From the NCBI GenBank assembly GCA_014382445.1, contig JACNJS010000010.1, positions 213,548 to 267,140 of the forward strand: a stretch of 53,593 bases of DNA, in the 5' to 3' direction. The stretch is from Bacteroidota bacterium (GTDB lineage Bacteria > Bacteroidota > Bacteroidia > Bacteroidales > F082). The position numbers and the translations under genes were made by a program. Shown piece by piece: positions 34,256 through 42,739 of the stretch; the first letter of the stretch is position 1, and every line of letters starts with the position of its first letter. The notes under the pieces were generated by a model that saw nothing but the letters and a program-made list of their open reading frames with translations, did not search any database and was not told the origin of the DNA.

Positions 34256-35080
34256 TCAACTCCAACCATTTTTATGCATTTGAAGTCCAGCTATACTTTC
34301 AATTACAATTGCCTCAGGGATGTTAAAACGATCATTGATGACTGAAGCTAATTGCTCAACAGATCCTAATGAATTCTTTTTCATAACCTTTCCGTATGTC
34401 TCAATAATGGTCCTGTTGTGGATAACGACAAAATTATTATTATCAAAACGAGTAAGTAATAATGCATTCATAAATGTTGCACTTGCTTTGAAGGAATTCT
34501 CGATAACTTGTTGAAATTCACCTATATTTCTCGCCCCAGGATTAATTTTATACCCATGCTTTAATTCGCCGTTACGATATAATTCAATCTGAGAATTATG
34601 GTTCGTCTTAGGTTTTACAATATATCTGTCCAGCCCCATATGAATAGTATAATCATATAATAAATCGATTGGAAGAGGTTCTGAAAATGGTGCAGCATAA
34701 CCTGTATCAACAAGAAATTCACGATTTTCAATATTAACAATATTTACTAAATGCACATCTGGGTTTTTCATATCAGCCCCACAGAGTTTAATTTCATAGC
34801 CTAACCAACTTAGGAGTTGGTTTAAATAGAAGTTGTTAGAATAACATGTGCCTCCAAATCCATATTTTTCAATTCCATCAAGATAAAGTTCAAAGTCAAT
34901 CAACTGTTTTAAGTTAAAGTGCTTCTTATAATATAGTTTAGAAATGTTTTCAAATGGTATCTTTGAAATTTGTGCTCTAACAATTTTTTTCAGGTATTCA
35001 AAACTTGGTCTTTGTTTTTGAATCTCCAGTAATCTTAAATACCTAAGAAAAAGTCGATGTTCAAATTTGGATTTTAACAT
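34256..35080 (-). CDS. nat: Arylamine N-acetyltransferase
   Basis: The enzyme transfers acetyl from acetyl-CoA to aromatic amines or hydrazines through a Cys intermediate. The 274 residues contain the full triad: Cys79 in GFGGTCYSNN, His110 in DVHLVNIV and Asp125 in LVDTGY, plus the N-terminal PFENISKLY signature. Length is typical. It is on the opposite strand between the truncated and the intact nnr copies, so it is likely cargo of whatever duplicated the nnr 5' end. Its natural substrate is unknown. Confidence 0.92.
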   Translation of the reverse strand: MLKSKFEHRLFLRYLRLLEIQKQRPSFEYLKKIVRAQISKIPFENISKLYYKKHFNLKQLIDFELYLDGIEKYGFGGTCYSNNFYLNQLLSWLGYEIKLCGADMKNPDVHLVNIVNIENREFLVDTGYAAPFSEPLPIDLLYDYTIHMGLDRYIVKPKTNHNSQIELYRNGELKHGYKINPGARNIGEFQQVIENSFKASATFMNALLLTRFDNNNFVVIHNRTIIETYGKVMKKNSLGSVEQLASVINDRFNIPEAIVIESIAGLQMHKNGWS

Positions 35081-35226
35081 TCAGCAGCACTTTTAATTGC
35101 CTTGCATAAAACGCCCAAATACAATAACTTGTATTTATCTATATTTTAGTAAAATTACATTTTTTAAAGTAAAATTGCTGAAATAAATTTTTCATTGTAT
35201 ATTTATATCGAATTAAAACTTAAATC

Positions 35227-36738
35227 ATGAAAATTCTTTCTGTAGATAATATACGTAATGCTGATGCCTATACAATTATAAATGAGCCAATTGCATCCAT
35301 TGATTTAATGGAAAGAGCGGCAACTCAGATTTTCAATTGGGTACAAAAAAATGTTAGTGCCGATAAAAAAATTCAAATTTTTACAGGATTAGGAAACAAT
35401 GGTGGTGATGGCCTTGCCCTCGGAAGAATGCTTGCTAATAGTGGCTATCTTGTTATAATAAGTATTATCCGGTATTCCGATAATACAACCGATGATTTTC
35501 AAATTAATTATGAAAGATTAATAGGTATTTCAAACATCACAATAAATGAAATTAATGAACAAAGTGAAATTGATGATATTGGCAGTAATGATGTTATTGT
35601 TGATGCGATTTTTGGATCGGGTTTATCAAAACCCATAGTTGGATTTATAGGGGAAGTGATCAGATATATCAATAATGCAAAAGCAATAACAATTTCAATT
35701 GATATGCCATCCGGCCTTTTTGCCGATAATACATCGTTTGAAGGAAAAGGTGAAATTATCAAAGCCGATTATACTCTTTCGTTTCAATTTCCAAAACTGG
35801 CTTTTTTATTACCCGAAAATGAAATGTATGTTGGTAACTGGGAAGTGGTGGATATTGGTTTGAGTCATGAATATATTAATACTGCAGAAACTAAAAACCA
35901 TTTTATTATTAGAGACGATATTAAACCGGTACTAAAAGGTCGTGCTAAATTCTCTCACAAAGGCACTTATGGGCATGCCTTGCTTATTGCAGGAAGTTAT
36001 GGCAAGATGGGAGCGGCAATACTCGCCTCAAGGGCATGCCTGAGATCGGGCGTTGGGTTATTGCACACTCATGTACCAAAGGCCGGTATTCAAATCCTCC
36101 AAACTGCATCACCCGAAACTATGATCAGTATCGACAGATATGATAACTATTTTTCAGAAGTGCCCGACCTTGGACTTTATAATGCCATTGGAATTGGTCC
36201 CGGTATGGGGATGGAACACGAGTCGCAAATGGCAATGAAATTGTTAATTCAAAACAGCATGTGCCCGATAGTTTTTGATGCAGATGCAATCAACATACTA
36301 GGTGAAAACCCAACATGGCTTGCATTTTTGCCAAAAGGAAGTATCCTTACACCACATCCCAAAGAATTTCAACGGATTGCCGGAAGCTGGAAAAACGATT
36401 TTGAGCGACTTGAAAAACAAAAAAATCTTGCCCAAAAGCACGGAATATACATCGTATTAAAAGGTGCCTACACCAGCATCTGTTTCCCCGATGGTCAATG
36501 CTATTTTAACTCCACAGGAAATCCGGGCATGGCTACAGCAGGCAGCGGCGATGTGTTAACAGGAATAATTACAGGTTTACTGGCTTCGGGGTGCACATCG
36601 GGAATTGCATCAATATTAGGTGTTTATTTACACGGACTGGCTGGCGATATAGCCGCCGACGAAAAAGGATTAGATGCATTGATTGCGAGCGATATAATTG
36701 ATAACTTGGGTAGTGCATTCAGGAAGTTACATAATTAG
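35227..36738 (+). CDS. nnr: Bifunctional NAD(P)H-hydrate epimerase / ADP-dependent dehydratase
   Basis: Nnr repairs damaged NADH and NADPH: the N-terminal YjeF_N domain (1-210; FTGLGNNGGDGLALGRML, VIVDAIFGSGL, SIDMPSGL) epimerises the hydrate, and the C-terminal carbohydrate-kinase-like domain (about 225-500; KGTYGHALLIAGSYGKMGAAILA, GIGPGMG, LTPHPKEF, GNPGMATAGSGDVLTGII) removes water using ADP. All motifs are complete over 503 residues. Upstream lie an arylamine acetyltransferase and two partial copies of this gene's own 5' end. The promoter region is not consensus (TATATTTA near 35199). A terminator hairpin follows at 36814. Confidence 0.96.
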   Translation: MKILSVDNIRNADAYTIINEPIASIDLMERAATQIFNWVQKNVSADKKIQIFTGLGNNGGDGLALGRMLANSGYLVIISIIRYSDNTTDDFQINYERLIGISNITINEINEQSEIDDIGSNDVIVDAIFGSGLSKPIVGFIGEVIRYINNAKAITISIDMPSGLFADNTSFEGKGEIIKADYTLSFQFPKLAFLLPENEMYVGNWEVVDIGLSHEYINTAETKNHFIIRDDIKPVLKGRAKFSHKGTYGHALLIAGSYGKMGAAILASRACLRSGVGLLHTHVPKAGIQILQTASPETMISIDRYDNYFSEVPDLGLYNAIGIGPGMGMEHESQMAMKLLIQNSMCPIVFDADAINILGENPTWLAFLPKGSILTPHPKEFQRIAGSWKNDFERLEKQKNLAQKHGIYIVLKGAYTSICFPDGQCYFNSTGNPGMATAGSGDVLTGIITGLLASGCTSGIASILGVYLHGLAGDIAADEKGLDALIASDIIDNLGSAFRKLHN

Positions 36739-36813
36739 GCATTGTAATCAGATGTTTTTTTCCGTTATCAATATGAAGTTATTGTTTTTCTTATTATTGC
36801 AATTCACAAAAAA

Positions 36814-36839
36814 AGCTGCCCTGTTTAACCAAAGCAGCT
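36814..36839. terminator. Bidirectional terminator between nnr and groES-like gene
   Basis: AGCTGC (36814-36819) and GCAGCT (36834-36839) form a 6-bp stem, preceded by a run of A and followed by CATTTTTAT. It serves convergent genes on both sides. The stem is short. Confidence 0.55.
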
Positions 36840-36862
36840 CATTTTTATATGAAACCACAAAA

Positions 36863-37150
36863 TTAAATTTCCTCAGTTTCAACAATTTTTGCCAACAGAT
36901 CGGCATAAGGCACCATCAAATAACTACCTCCTTCGAATTCAAACTCGGTTCCGGTATATTTTTTGAAAAAAACGGTGTCGCCAACAACAATACCTGAATT
37001 TTCAATATTGCCAATTGCAATTACTTTTGCGTATTGTGGTTTTTCTTTTGCCGAATCAGGGATAATTATTCCTGAAGCAGTTTTTTGCTCTGCTTTATTA
37101 TCACTTATGTCTAACAATACATTTTCGTTTAATGGTTGTAATTCTTTCAT
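36863..37150 (-). CDS. Orphan GroES-like co-chaperonin
   Basis: The 95 residues have the GroES fold signature: an N-terminal PLNENVLLDI strand, a mobile loop with SGIIIPDSAKEKP (the hydrophobic III tripeptide that docks on GroEL), GDTVFFKKYTGTEFEFEG, and a final YLMVPYADLLAKIV where the classical form has an ESDILA-type segment. groEL is not adjacent. The sequence diverges from the usual groESL-linked GroES, so this is probably a second paralog. Whether it binds GroEL is an inference from the loop. Confidence 0.85.
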   Translation of the reverse strand: MKELQPLNENVLLDISDNKAEQKTASGIIIPDSAKEKPQYAKVIAIGNIENSGIVVGDTVFFKKYTGTEFEFEGGSYLMVPYADLLAKIVETEEI

Positions 37151-37375
37151 TTTCTTATGTTTATTATGTAATTATTTTAAATTCCAATATTAAATGTCAT
37201 TTTAATTAATTTTTTGTTTTGCTTATCAAACAATATGCCAATGCAGTTGCATAATGCAATGCTACCATCACTGTCAAATTATTATGAATTTTAAGGGGAT
37301 GTGTGTCAGTTAAATTAAAAATTATGTCATGTTCGAAACAACACAATGCCAACTATTGAATCCTAAGCAACTTAT

Positions 37376-37612
37376 TTAATTGCTCCTTGGGGGTTTACTA
37401 TGACCAAGTATGGTTTTTCGCTTATTATTTAAAATGAATTTCTTACGAATTGGTTTGTGTTTAGTAACAACCGGGTCGTATGAAGTGGCACCACTTTTTG
37501 GGTCGGACTTGTAATTAAATCCATGGCTCTTTCTTGAACAAGAGGAATAAGTTAAAGAAAACGAGATCGTTAGAATAAGAATTAGTACCTTAATAAGAGC
37601 TTTCATGTTCAA
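37376..37612 (-). CDS. Small lipoprotein
   Basis: The 78-residue protein begins with a hydrophobic signal and a lipobox-like TYSSC (Cys at about residue 25), then a basic, Pro- and Ser-rich tail with no recognised domain. The signal peptide is the main support that it is real. A -7 box is not evident. The 225 bp between it and groES contain a short perfect palindrome-like word (TTGCATAATGCAA at 37247-37259) and nothing else I can identify. Confidence 0.55.
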   Translation of the reverse strand: MNMKALIKVLILILTISFSLTYSSCSRKSHGFNYKSDPKSGATSYDPVVTKHKPIRKKFILNNKRKTILGHSKPPRSN

Positions 37613-37620
37613 TTCAAATT

Positions 37621-37812
37621 TTAGTTTAACTGGTGGCTAAAGATACATATTTCTACAAAAGTATTACATTCCCAGAAATACTCTGAGCCAAAGTGTGCAA
37701 AACAGATCTTTAGATCGCTAAAATCGGCAAGTACCCTCACCAGTCCCAAGGGAAGAAACCGGCGGGGCACATCAACATCTCTAAAAGTATGAACATGAGC
37801 GTTGACAAACAT
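37621..37812 (-). pseudogene. Truncated amidohydrolase, N-terminal fragment
   Basis: From the ATG 37810-37812 the peptide MFVNAHVHTFRDVDVP, RRFLPLGLVRVLA matches the start of amidohydrolase-family proteins (HxH metal ligands present). After about 30 residues it jumps to KICFAHFGSEYFWE, which looks like an internal piece of the same family, then ends in unrelated residues at 37621. A full enzyme would need about 300 residues. It follows the 412-aa gene by 19 bp. Likely a decayed gene with an internal deletion. Confidence 0.5.
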
Positions 37813-37831
37813 TATCGTAAATTTTGATGAA

Positions 37832-39070
37832 TTATTTCTTTTTAGGCTTGGTATTATCATCCGGGTCAGGAGTATTTCGAGTTGCCGGTTTAGCAGTATT
37901 ATGTTGATTTACAGATTTCTGTTGAGGTTTTTCAGTATTCACCTGGTTTGACGCTGGCCTGGCCTGAGTAGGGCTATCCATGCTCTTTTGAACAGGTTTT
38001 ACGACATTTTGATTACTCTGATTTGTAGGTGGCCTGGCCTCTGAAGGGTTGTTAACAGTTTTCGGTACAGGTTTCTCATTACTCATATTTCTTTGATTTG
38101 GAGGTTGCCTGTTTTCAACAGGATTAGCGACAGGTTTTTGTTCAGGTCTATCATGGGTATTTACCTGATTCGCCGGTTTCCGGTTTTCGGTAGGATTATT
38201 GACTGATTTTTGTGGAGAAGTAACAACTCTGGTTTTTTCCATGTTTGTATTTCTGTCTAAACCCTCTTCGGGTTTCCAATCCTTTTGTACCTTCCTGCCG
38301 GTTGCATTCTGATTTGGCCTGTTTGTAGCATCATTATTACCGGTATGGATATTTGATCTGGCATTACCCTGCGAATTAGTCCGTTCATTATATGATCTGT
38401 CGGGATATTTCTTTCCAAAATCATTTCTCCGGTTTCTATTCTCCAATTCAACTGAAGCCCTGCTGTATCTTTCTGTAGGATATCTGTATGAGTTATTATA
38501 ATTTACATAAACATTTGTTGTGTAATAATACGTAGGATATGGAGCCCATGGGTCGTAATACGGTGGATAATAACCATAATAGTAAGGTGAATACCAGGGA
38601 CTGTACATTGGTCCCCAGAAATAGGTATAGATTACAGGCTGATGGACATACACCGGCTGAACGATGTAATCGGGGCCATACATATAAACATCACCTACAA
38701 CCTGGACGGTTGTATTATCTGAATTATCTTTTACAACATCGATAGTGGCAACATCCTGGAACTGATCTTCACCAATTACTGCCTGAATTGTAACAACATG
38801 AGTATTATCCTTTGAAACTTCGATAACGCGCAGGTAATCAACTACTCCATCATTATTTAAATCGAGATTCGATATATGCTTATCAGGATCATTTAACCGT
38901 TTTTCAAAATCCTGCAAATCATTCGACTCACCGAAAACAGTTGCTACAGCTTGTAAATCTAAATTGGCACTTATGTCGTAATTTTTGGCTTCTACTGTTG
39001 TTACATCCTGAGAATTACCAACAAAGGCAAGTAGGACCAGGACAATCAGATAACTTAGTGTTGTTTTCAT
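37832..39070 (-). CDS. Secreted protein with EF-hand-like loop, Tyr/Pro segment and Pro/Asn/Lys repeats
   Basis: The 412-residue protein has a signal peptide (to about residue 20), a globular N-terminal part with an EF-hand/dockerin-type loop DLNNDGVVDYL (D70, N72, D74, D78), and beta strands (VVTIQAVIGEDQF, VVGDVYMYGPDY). A Tyr/Pro/Trp-rich stretch (about 145-185) follows. The C-terminal 150 residues are about five degenerate repeats of 22-25 residues with the pattern KPV.K.V.NP.E.R.P.NQ, ending KPKKK. I know no function. The repeat tail is likely disordered and may bind cell-wall or surface polymers. No sorting domain or lipobox is present. Confidence 0.75.
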   Translation of the reverse strand: MKTTLSYLIVLVLLAFVGNSQDVTTVEAKNYDISANLDLQAVATVFGESNDLQDFEKRLNDPDKHISNLDLNNDGVVDYLRVIEVSKDNTHVVTIQAVIGEDQFQDVATIDVVKDNSDNTTVQVVGDVYMYGPDYIVQPVYVHQPVIYTYFWGPMYSPWYSPYYYGYYPPYYDPWAPYPTYYYTTNVYVNYNNSYRYPTERYSRASVELENRNRRNDFGKKYPDRSYNERTNSQGNARSNIHTGNNDATNRPNQNATGRKVQKDWKPEEGLDRNTNMEKTRVVTSPQKSVNNPTENRKPANQVNTHDRPEQKPVANPVENRQPPNQRNMSNEKPVPKTVNNPSEARPPTNQSNQNVVKPVQKSMDSPTQARPASNQVNTEKPQQKSVNQHNTAKPATRNTPDPDDNTKPKKK

Positions 39071-39198
39071 TTTAGTAACTAATTTTTAAGTGAACCGGAA
39101 TCTTTATTTTTGTCAAAATTAGTTCATTTTTGGACGATGTCATCAGTTTTTAGGGATTATTCCAGCGAATTATATATTTTTAACAATTCCATTTTTTC

Positions 39199-41277
39199 CT
39201 ACTTTTTAACTTCAAGGCTTATTGCCAATCCCCCGCCTGCGGCTAATAAAAATGACCTTTCTATCTTGCTTGTTAAAATTGTTTTTTCAATTTCATAACT
39301 TATAGGATTATCTTTCCAGTGCGCATCGGCTCCATCTTTATAAATAATGGCTTTATATTCTTTACCGGGATCAAGAAAATCAAAATTTATATGAATTTCT
39401 CTTTCATTTTCATCAGTAATACTGCCCACAAACCAATTCTCGGTTTCTTTTTCCTGCCTGGCAATTGTAACAAAATCTCCTACTTCACCATTCAACACTG
39501 TAGTTTGTTCCCAATCTACTCCAACATCCCTAATAAATTGAAATGCAGGGTTTCCTTCATAATTTTTGGGTAAATCACAAGCCATTTGGATTGGGCTATA
39601 AATCACAACATAAAGTGCCAGCTGATGGGCAAGTGTGGTATTGACCTGATTGTTTTCTTTCGTTTTTAGTTTAATATCAAATACACCCGGTGTAAAATCT
39701 ATCGGTCCGGCTAACATTCGGGTAAAGGCAACTATTGACAAATGCTCAGGAGGGTTTCCGCCGTCACTTGCCCAGGCGTTGAATTCTTGTCCACGTAATC
39801 CTTCCCTTGAAATGGCATTTGGATATGTACGCCGAATACCTGTGGCTTTTATTGGTTCATGAGCGTTAATAGCAACCTTGTATTTTGCACCGGTCTCAAC
39901 TACCTTCCTGTAATGAACTACCATCCATTGCCCATGGTGATATTCCCCTTTAGGAATAATTGGCCCGACATAGCCTGTTTTTACAGAGTGTATCCCAAGA
40001 CTCTTCATTAAGGCGTATGCAGTATCCAACTGCTGCTCATAAGTAATTGGTGCTCCCGAGGTTTCATGATGCATAATGATTTCAACTCCCTTTTCGCTGG
40101 CATAATCTACTACTGCTGCAATATCATAATCAGGATATGGAGTAACGAAATCAAATATCCCTTCCCTATCCTCAAAACCAATCCAATGCTCCCATCCCGT
40201 ATTCCATCCTTCCACCAGCACACCTGAAATGTTATTATTTGCAGCAAAATCAATATATTTTTTAGCATTTTCGGTGGTTGCACCATGCCTGCCACTTTTT
40301 AAGTCCCAACTTGATATACCAATGTGCATTTCCCACCAAATGCCAACATATTTTTTTGGTTTAAACCAACTAACATCACCTAATTTATTAGGTTCATTTA
40401 GGTTCACAATCAAATTTGATTCAATCAGGTCAGATGCTTCTTCACTAATTTGGATAGTACGCCATGGGGTACTGAACGGTAATGCCCGTTTTACTTTGTA
40501 ACCCAAACGGTCGGAACCTACCAATTCACTGATCATTGATAAATTTTCCTTATCCACTTTAAGTGTCATTCCTGCATAATCGGTAAGATTAGCTTCGTGA
40601 AAACTTAGATGTAGCCCATATTCAATACGCATGGTAACAGGTGTATTAACAGCATTTTCAGGTATATGACTTTGGGCCAACCATTGTTGGTTGCGTGCCG
40701 CAAGGGCATCAATTTCAGAAAATTTAGTTGTGTGGTACAGATGTTCGTAAATGTCCCAATCGCCAGGTATCCACCAGCAAGTATGGTTGCCGGTTAGTTT
40801 GAATTGAGTGTTTTCATCCACAATAATAACGCTATCTACACCTTCTTGCTCAGGAAATTCATATCTAAATCCAATACCATCGTTATAGGCTCTGAAATAA
40901 ATATTTAGTTTGCGGTTAGGAGCCATACTCTCTTCTAATTTAATAATCATCTCATTGTAATGATTATTAACAATTCGTTGTTCACCCCATTGCATTTCCC
41001 AGTCTTCATCAACTGAGTTAGTTTTAATGTCAATAATTTTCAATCCTTTTTTAAGTGGTGCTTGATTTAGAAAGTCAAATCCCATATCAGAAGTGTCAAT
41101 TATTAGCGCTCCTCTATATTTCACAAAATAATTAGCTGAACCTTCATCGTTAACAAAAAATCCGACATCAATATTTTTGGATGGAGAAGTTACAGCAAGT
41201 TTATTACGCGAATTCTTACATCCTACGATCCATATTAATAAAAATGTAACTAAAACTATGTTTATGAATTTACTCAT
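39199..41277 (-). CDS. GH97 glycoside hydrolase, inverting alpha-glucosidase (SusB-like)
   Basis: From the ATG 41275-41277 (692 aa) the protein has a lipoprotein signal (lipobox WIVGC) and all three GH97 regions: an N-terminal beta-super-sandwich, a TIM barrel (about 290-560) and a C-terminal strand domain. The inverting-type glutamates are present in MHHETSGAP, AINAHEPIKATG and REGLRGQEF; calcium-ligand contexts VEGWNTGWEHW and NHTCWWIPGDW also fit. Family members cleave alpha-glucosidic bonds in starch oligosaccharides. The frame is open 19 codons further upstream, but that start would put the signal sequence inside the protein. No SusC/D genes are nearby. The stop of the SnoaL-like pseudogene is 11 bp upstream. 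Confidence 0.93.
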   Translation of the reverse strand: MSKFINIVLVTFLLIWIVGCKNSRNKLAVTSPSKNIDVGFFVNDEGSANYFVKYRGALIIDTSDMGFDFLNQAPLKKGLKIIDIKTNSVDEDWEMQWGEQRIVNNHYNEMIIKLEESMAPNRKLNIYFRAYNDGIGFRYEFPEQEGVDSVIIVDENTQFKLTGNHTCWWIPGDWDIYEHLYHTTKFSEIDALAARNQQWLAQSHIPENAVNTPVTMRIEYGLHLSFHEANLTDYAGMTLKVDKENLSMISELVGSDRLGYKVKRALPFSTPWRTIQISEEASDLIESNLIVNLNEPNKLGDVSWFKPKKYVGIWWEMHIGISSWDLKSGRHGATTENAKKYIDFAANNNISGVLVEGWNTGWEHWIGFEDREGIFDFVTPYPDYDIAAVVDYASEKGVEIIMHHETSGAPITYEQQLDTAYALMKSLGIHSVKTGYVGPIIPKGEYHHGQWMVVHYRKVVETGAKYKVAINAHEPIKATGIRRTYPNAISREGLRGQEFNAWASDGGNPPEHLSIVAFTRMLAGPIDFTPGVFDIKLKTKENNQVNTTLAHQLALYVVIYSPIQMACDLPKNYEGNPAFQFIRDVGVDWEQTTVLNGEVGDFVTIARQEKETENWFVGSITDENEREIHINFDFLDPGKEYKAIIYKDGADAHWKDNPISYEIEKTILTSKIERSFLLAAGGGLAISLEVKK

Positions 41278-41288
41278 AGTATGTGAAT

Positions 41289-41733
41289 TTAATCCCAGAC
41301 AAATCGCCAGCTCCCATCGGGTTGTCTTTTCCAAACAGTATGAAACACACCAGTACTTTCAGTTTTGTTACCACTTGAATCAATTACCGAAAAGGTATAT
41401 TGGCCGCACTATATCCCAGATCACCCGATTCGGCAACATCATAAAATCAGGTTTCCAGGTCAGGCTAACATTGCTCTCACCTGCTGACTTATTTTTGTAA
41501 TATTCCCTGATTGCATTTTTGCCTATAACCAATTGATTATTGCGTAATAATACAGCGTCTTCGGCAGTATAGGTTAAAAAAGCTTTGGGCACTCCTTCTT
41601 TGTGTGCCTGCCTGGCGAAGTTTTGTTCTGTTTCAAGAATTTCCTGTTTCCATTTTTCAATGGGTTCTTTTTCAGTGTTTGAATTACACGAGTAGAGCAA
41701 TAGAAAAACGGATACAATGACTTTCCCCCACAT
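41289..41733 (-). pseudogene. SnoaL/DUF4440-like lipoprotein, broken by frameshifts
   Basis: The start (ATG 41731-41733) gives a lipoprotein signal (LLLYSC) and a normal NTF2-like N-terminal half (QNFARQAHKEGVPKAFLTYTAEDAVLL). Near 41440 the reading frame shifts: the expected DVAESGDLGYS continues in another frame, and near 41400 it shifts again into QYTFSVIDSSGNK then ESTGVFHTVWKRQPDGSW, ending at 41289 with a TAA. The three pieces together are one complete SnoaL-like domain. It sits 11 bp upstream of the GH97 gene and was probably its operon partner. Sequencing error could explain one shift but less easily both. Confidence 0.8.
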
Positions 41734-41883
41734 AATTGTTGGTAACTGTGAATATGAAAAGTTGGGCATTTTGAATCACCAAACTTTCAATTTACTACGC
41801 CGTTTATTTAATGTTATAATTTTCATATTTACCACTTTCTACCCCAATTTTTTATATTGCGTGATGTGGTTTTGGTGCTTCTT

Positions 41884-42168
41884 TTATCCTTCAATTCGTC
41901 CATTATATAGATCCCAAATTGGAAAAATCAAATCATAGTCATTCCAATTAAGGTTACCTTTAACAATTTGAAAATTTGAAAACAGATCTTCTTTTAAATA
42001 TTTATTTATTGATGGATGTTGAGATTTACTCAAAAAGGATTTAAAGTCAATAAGTTTTTCAGTCCCATCTTTAAATTTTATTCGAATTGCATAATCTCCT
42101 ATGTATTTTGCAAATCCAATTTCAATCTTATCGAATTGTTTTTCCGAATATTGTTCTATAATTTTCAT
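41884..42168 (-). CDS. DUF2442 protein
   Basis: The 94-residue protein matches DUF2442 (residues about 15-90: FAKYIGDYAIRIKFKDGTEKLIDFKSFL; LNWNDYDLIFPIWDLYNG). Its ATG overlaps the stop of the DUF4160 gene by 4 bp (ATGA), so the pair is co-translated. DUF4160 and DUF2442 genes are commonly adjacent in bacteria and have been proposed to be a toxin-antitoxin-like module, but the roles of the members are not established. Confidence 0.85.
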   Translation of the reverse strand: MKIIEQYSEKQFDKIEIGFAKYIGDYAIRIKFKDGTEKLIDFKSFLSKSQHPSINKYLKEDLFSNFQIVKGNLNWNDYDLIFPIWDLYNGRIEG

Positions 42169-42470
42169 TTTACCTTATTTGTTATTCGTTCAAAATCAAC
42201 GTTTTTATGGTAAACAAAATAATCAATCCATTTTTTAACGACTTCGTTGGCATAAACTGATAAAAAGTCTTTGAAATTATTCAGGTCTGCACCTTTTAAT
42301 GGTTTAAATCCTTTATTCTCTTTTATTCTAATTTCTATGATTTTTCCATTTGAGATAATAAATTCGGCCTTACTTTGAAATTCTCCTTTCTCCGCATGAA
42401 CATGTATCGGTTCATGTTCATTGGAATAGAAGAAAATTATGATTCCTAAATATTCAAAAATCTTTGGCAT
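42165..42470 (-). CDS. DUF4160 protein
   Basis: The 101-residue protein matches DUF4160: MPKIFEYLGIIIFFYSNEHEPIHVHAEKGEF-type start, with a conserved HEPxHVHA segment that may bind metal, and a C-terminal FKDFLSVYANEVVKKWIDYF helix. It leads a two-gene unit with DUF2442. A TAAATTTG box is 15 bp before the ATG. Confidence 0.88.
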   Translation of the reverse strand: MPKIFEYLGIIIFFYSNEHEPIHVHAEKGEFQSKAEFIISNGKIIEIRIKENKGFKPLKGADLNNFKDFLSVYANEVVKKWIDYFVYHKNVDFERITNKVK

Positions 42471-42484
42471 TTATTTTTTTCTTA

Positions 42485-42492
42485 CAAATTTA
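42485..42492 (-). promoter_or_regulatory. -7 box of the DUF4160-DUF2442 unit
   Basis: The minus strand reads TAAATTTG (TAnnTTTG); the start site would be near 42478, giving a very short leader. No clear -33 TTG. The rest of the 269-bp gap to the creD pseudogene (42471-42739) shows no gene; on the plus strand an ATG-free AT-rich tract is all I see. Confidence 0.45.
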
Positions 42493-42739
42493 ATAAATTT
42501 TATATGATTTGCTTCTGTTTGTTAATTTTTTGCAAAAAAAACACAACCCCAAATATCCACACTATATTGTGTTTATCTAAAATATACCCACAGCTAATTA
42601 ATACCGTAAGCGGTTGTAAACTAAATAAGATTAAAAAGTTAACGCATCACTAATGAATTCTTATGAAAAATTAACAAACCAAATTGATAAATAAGACCTT
42701 CAATAATATGGATATTAACAATCAGACCACTATAAACTA

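Noticed and set aside
39110-39298. 62-residue open frame between two secreted-protein genes
   Set aside because: It overlaps the C-terminus of GH97 on the other strand and has no supporting feature.
41278-41334. 19-codon N-terminal extension of the GH97 protein
   Set aside because: The lipoprotein signal begins at the ATG 41275-41277, and the extension overlaps the end of the upstream SnoaL-like pseudogene in another frame.
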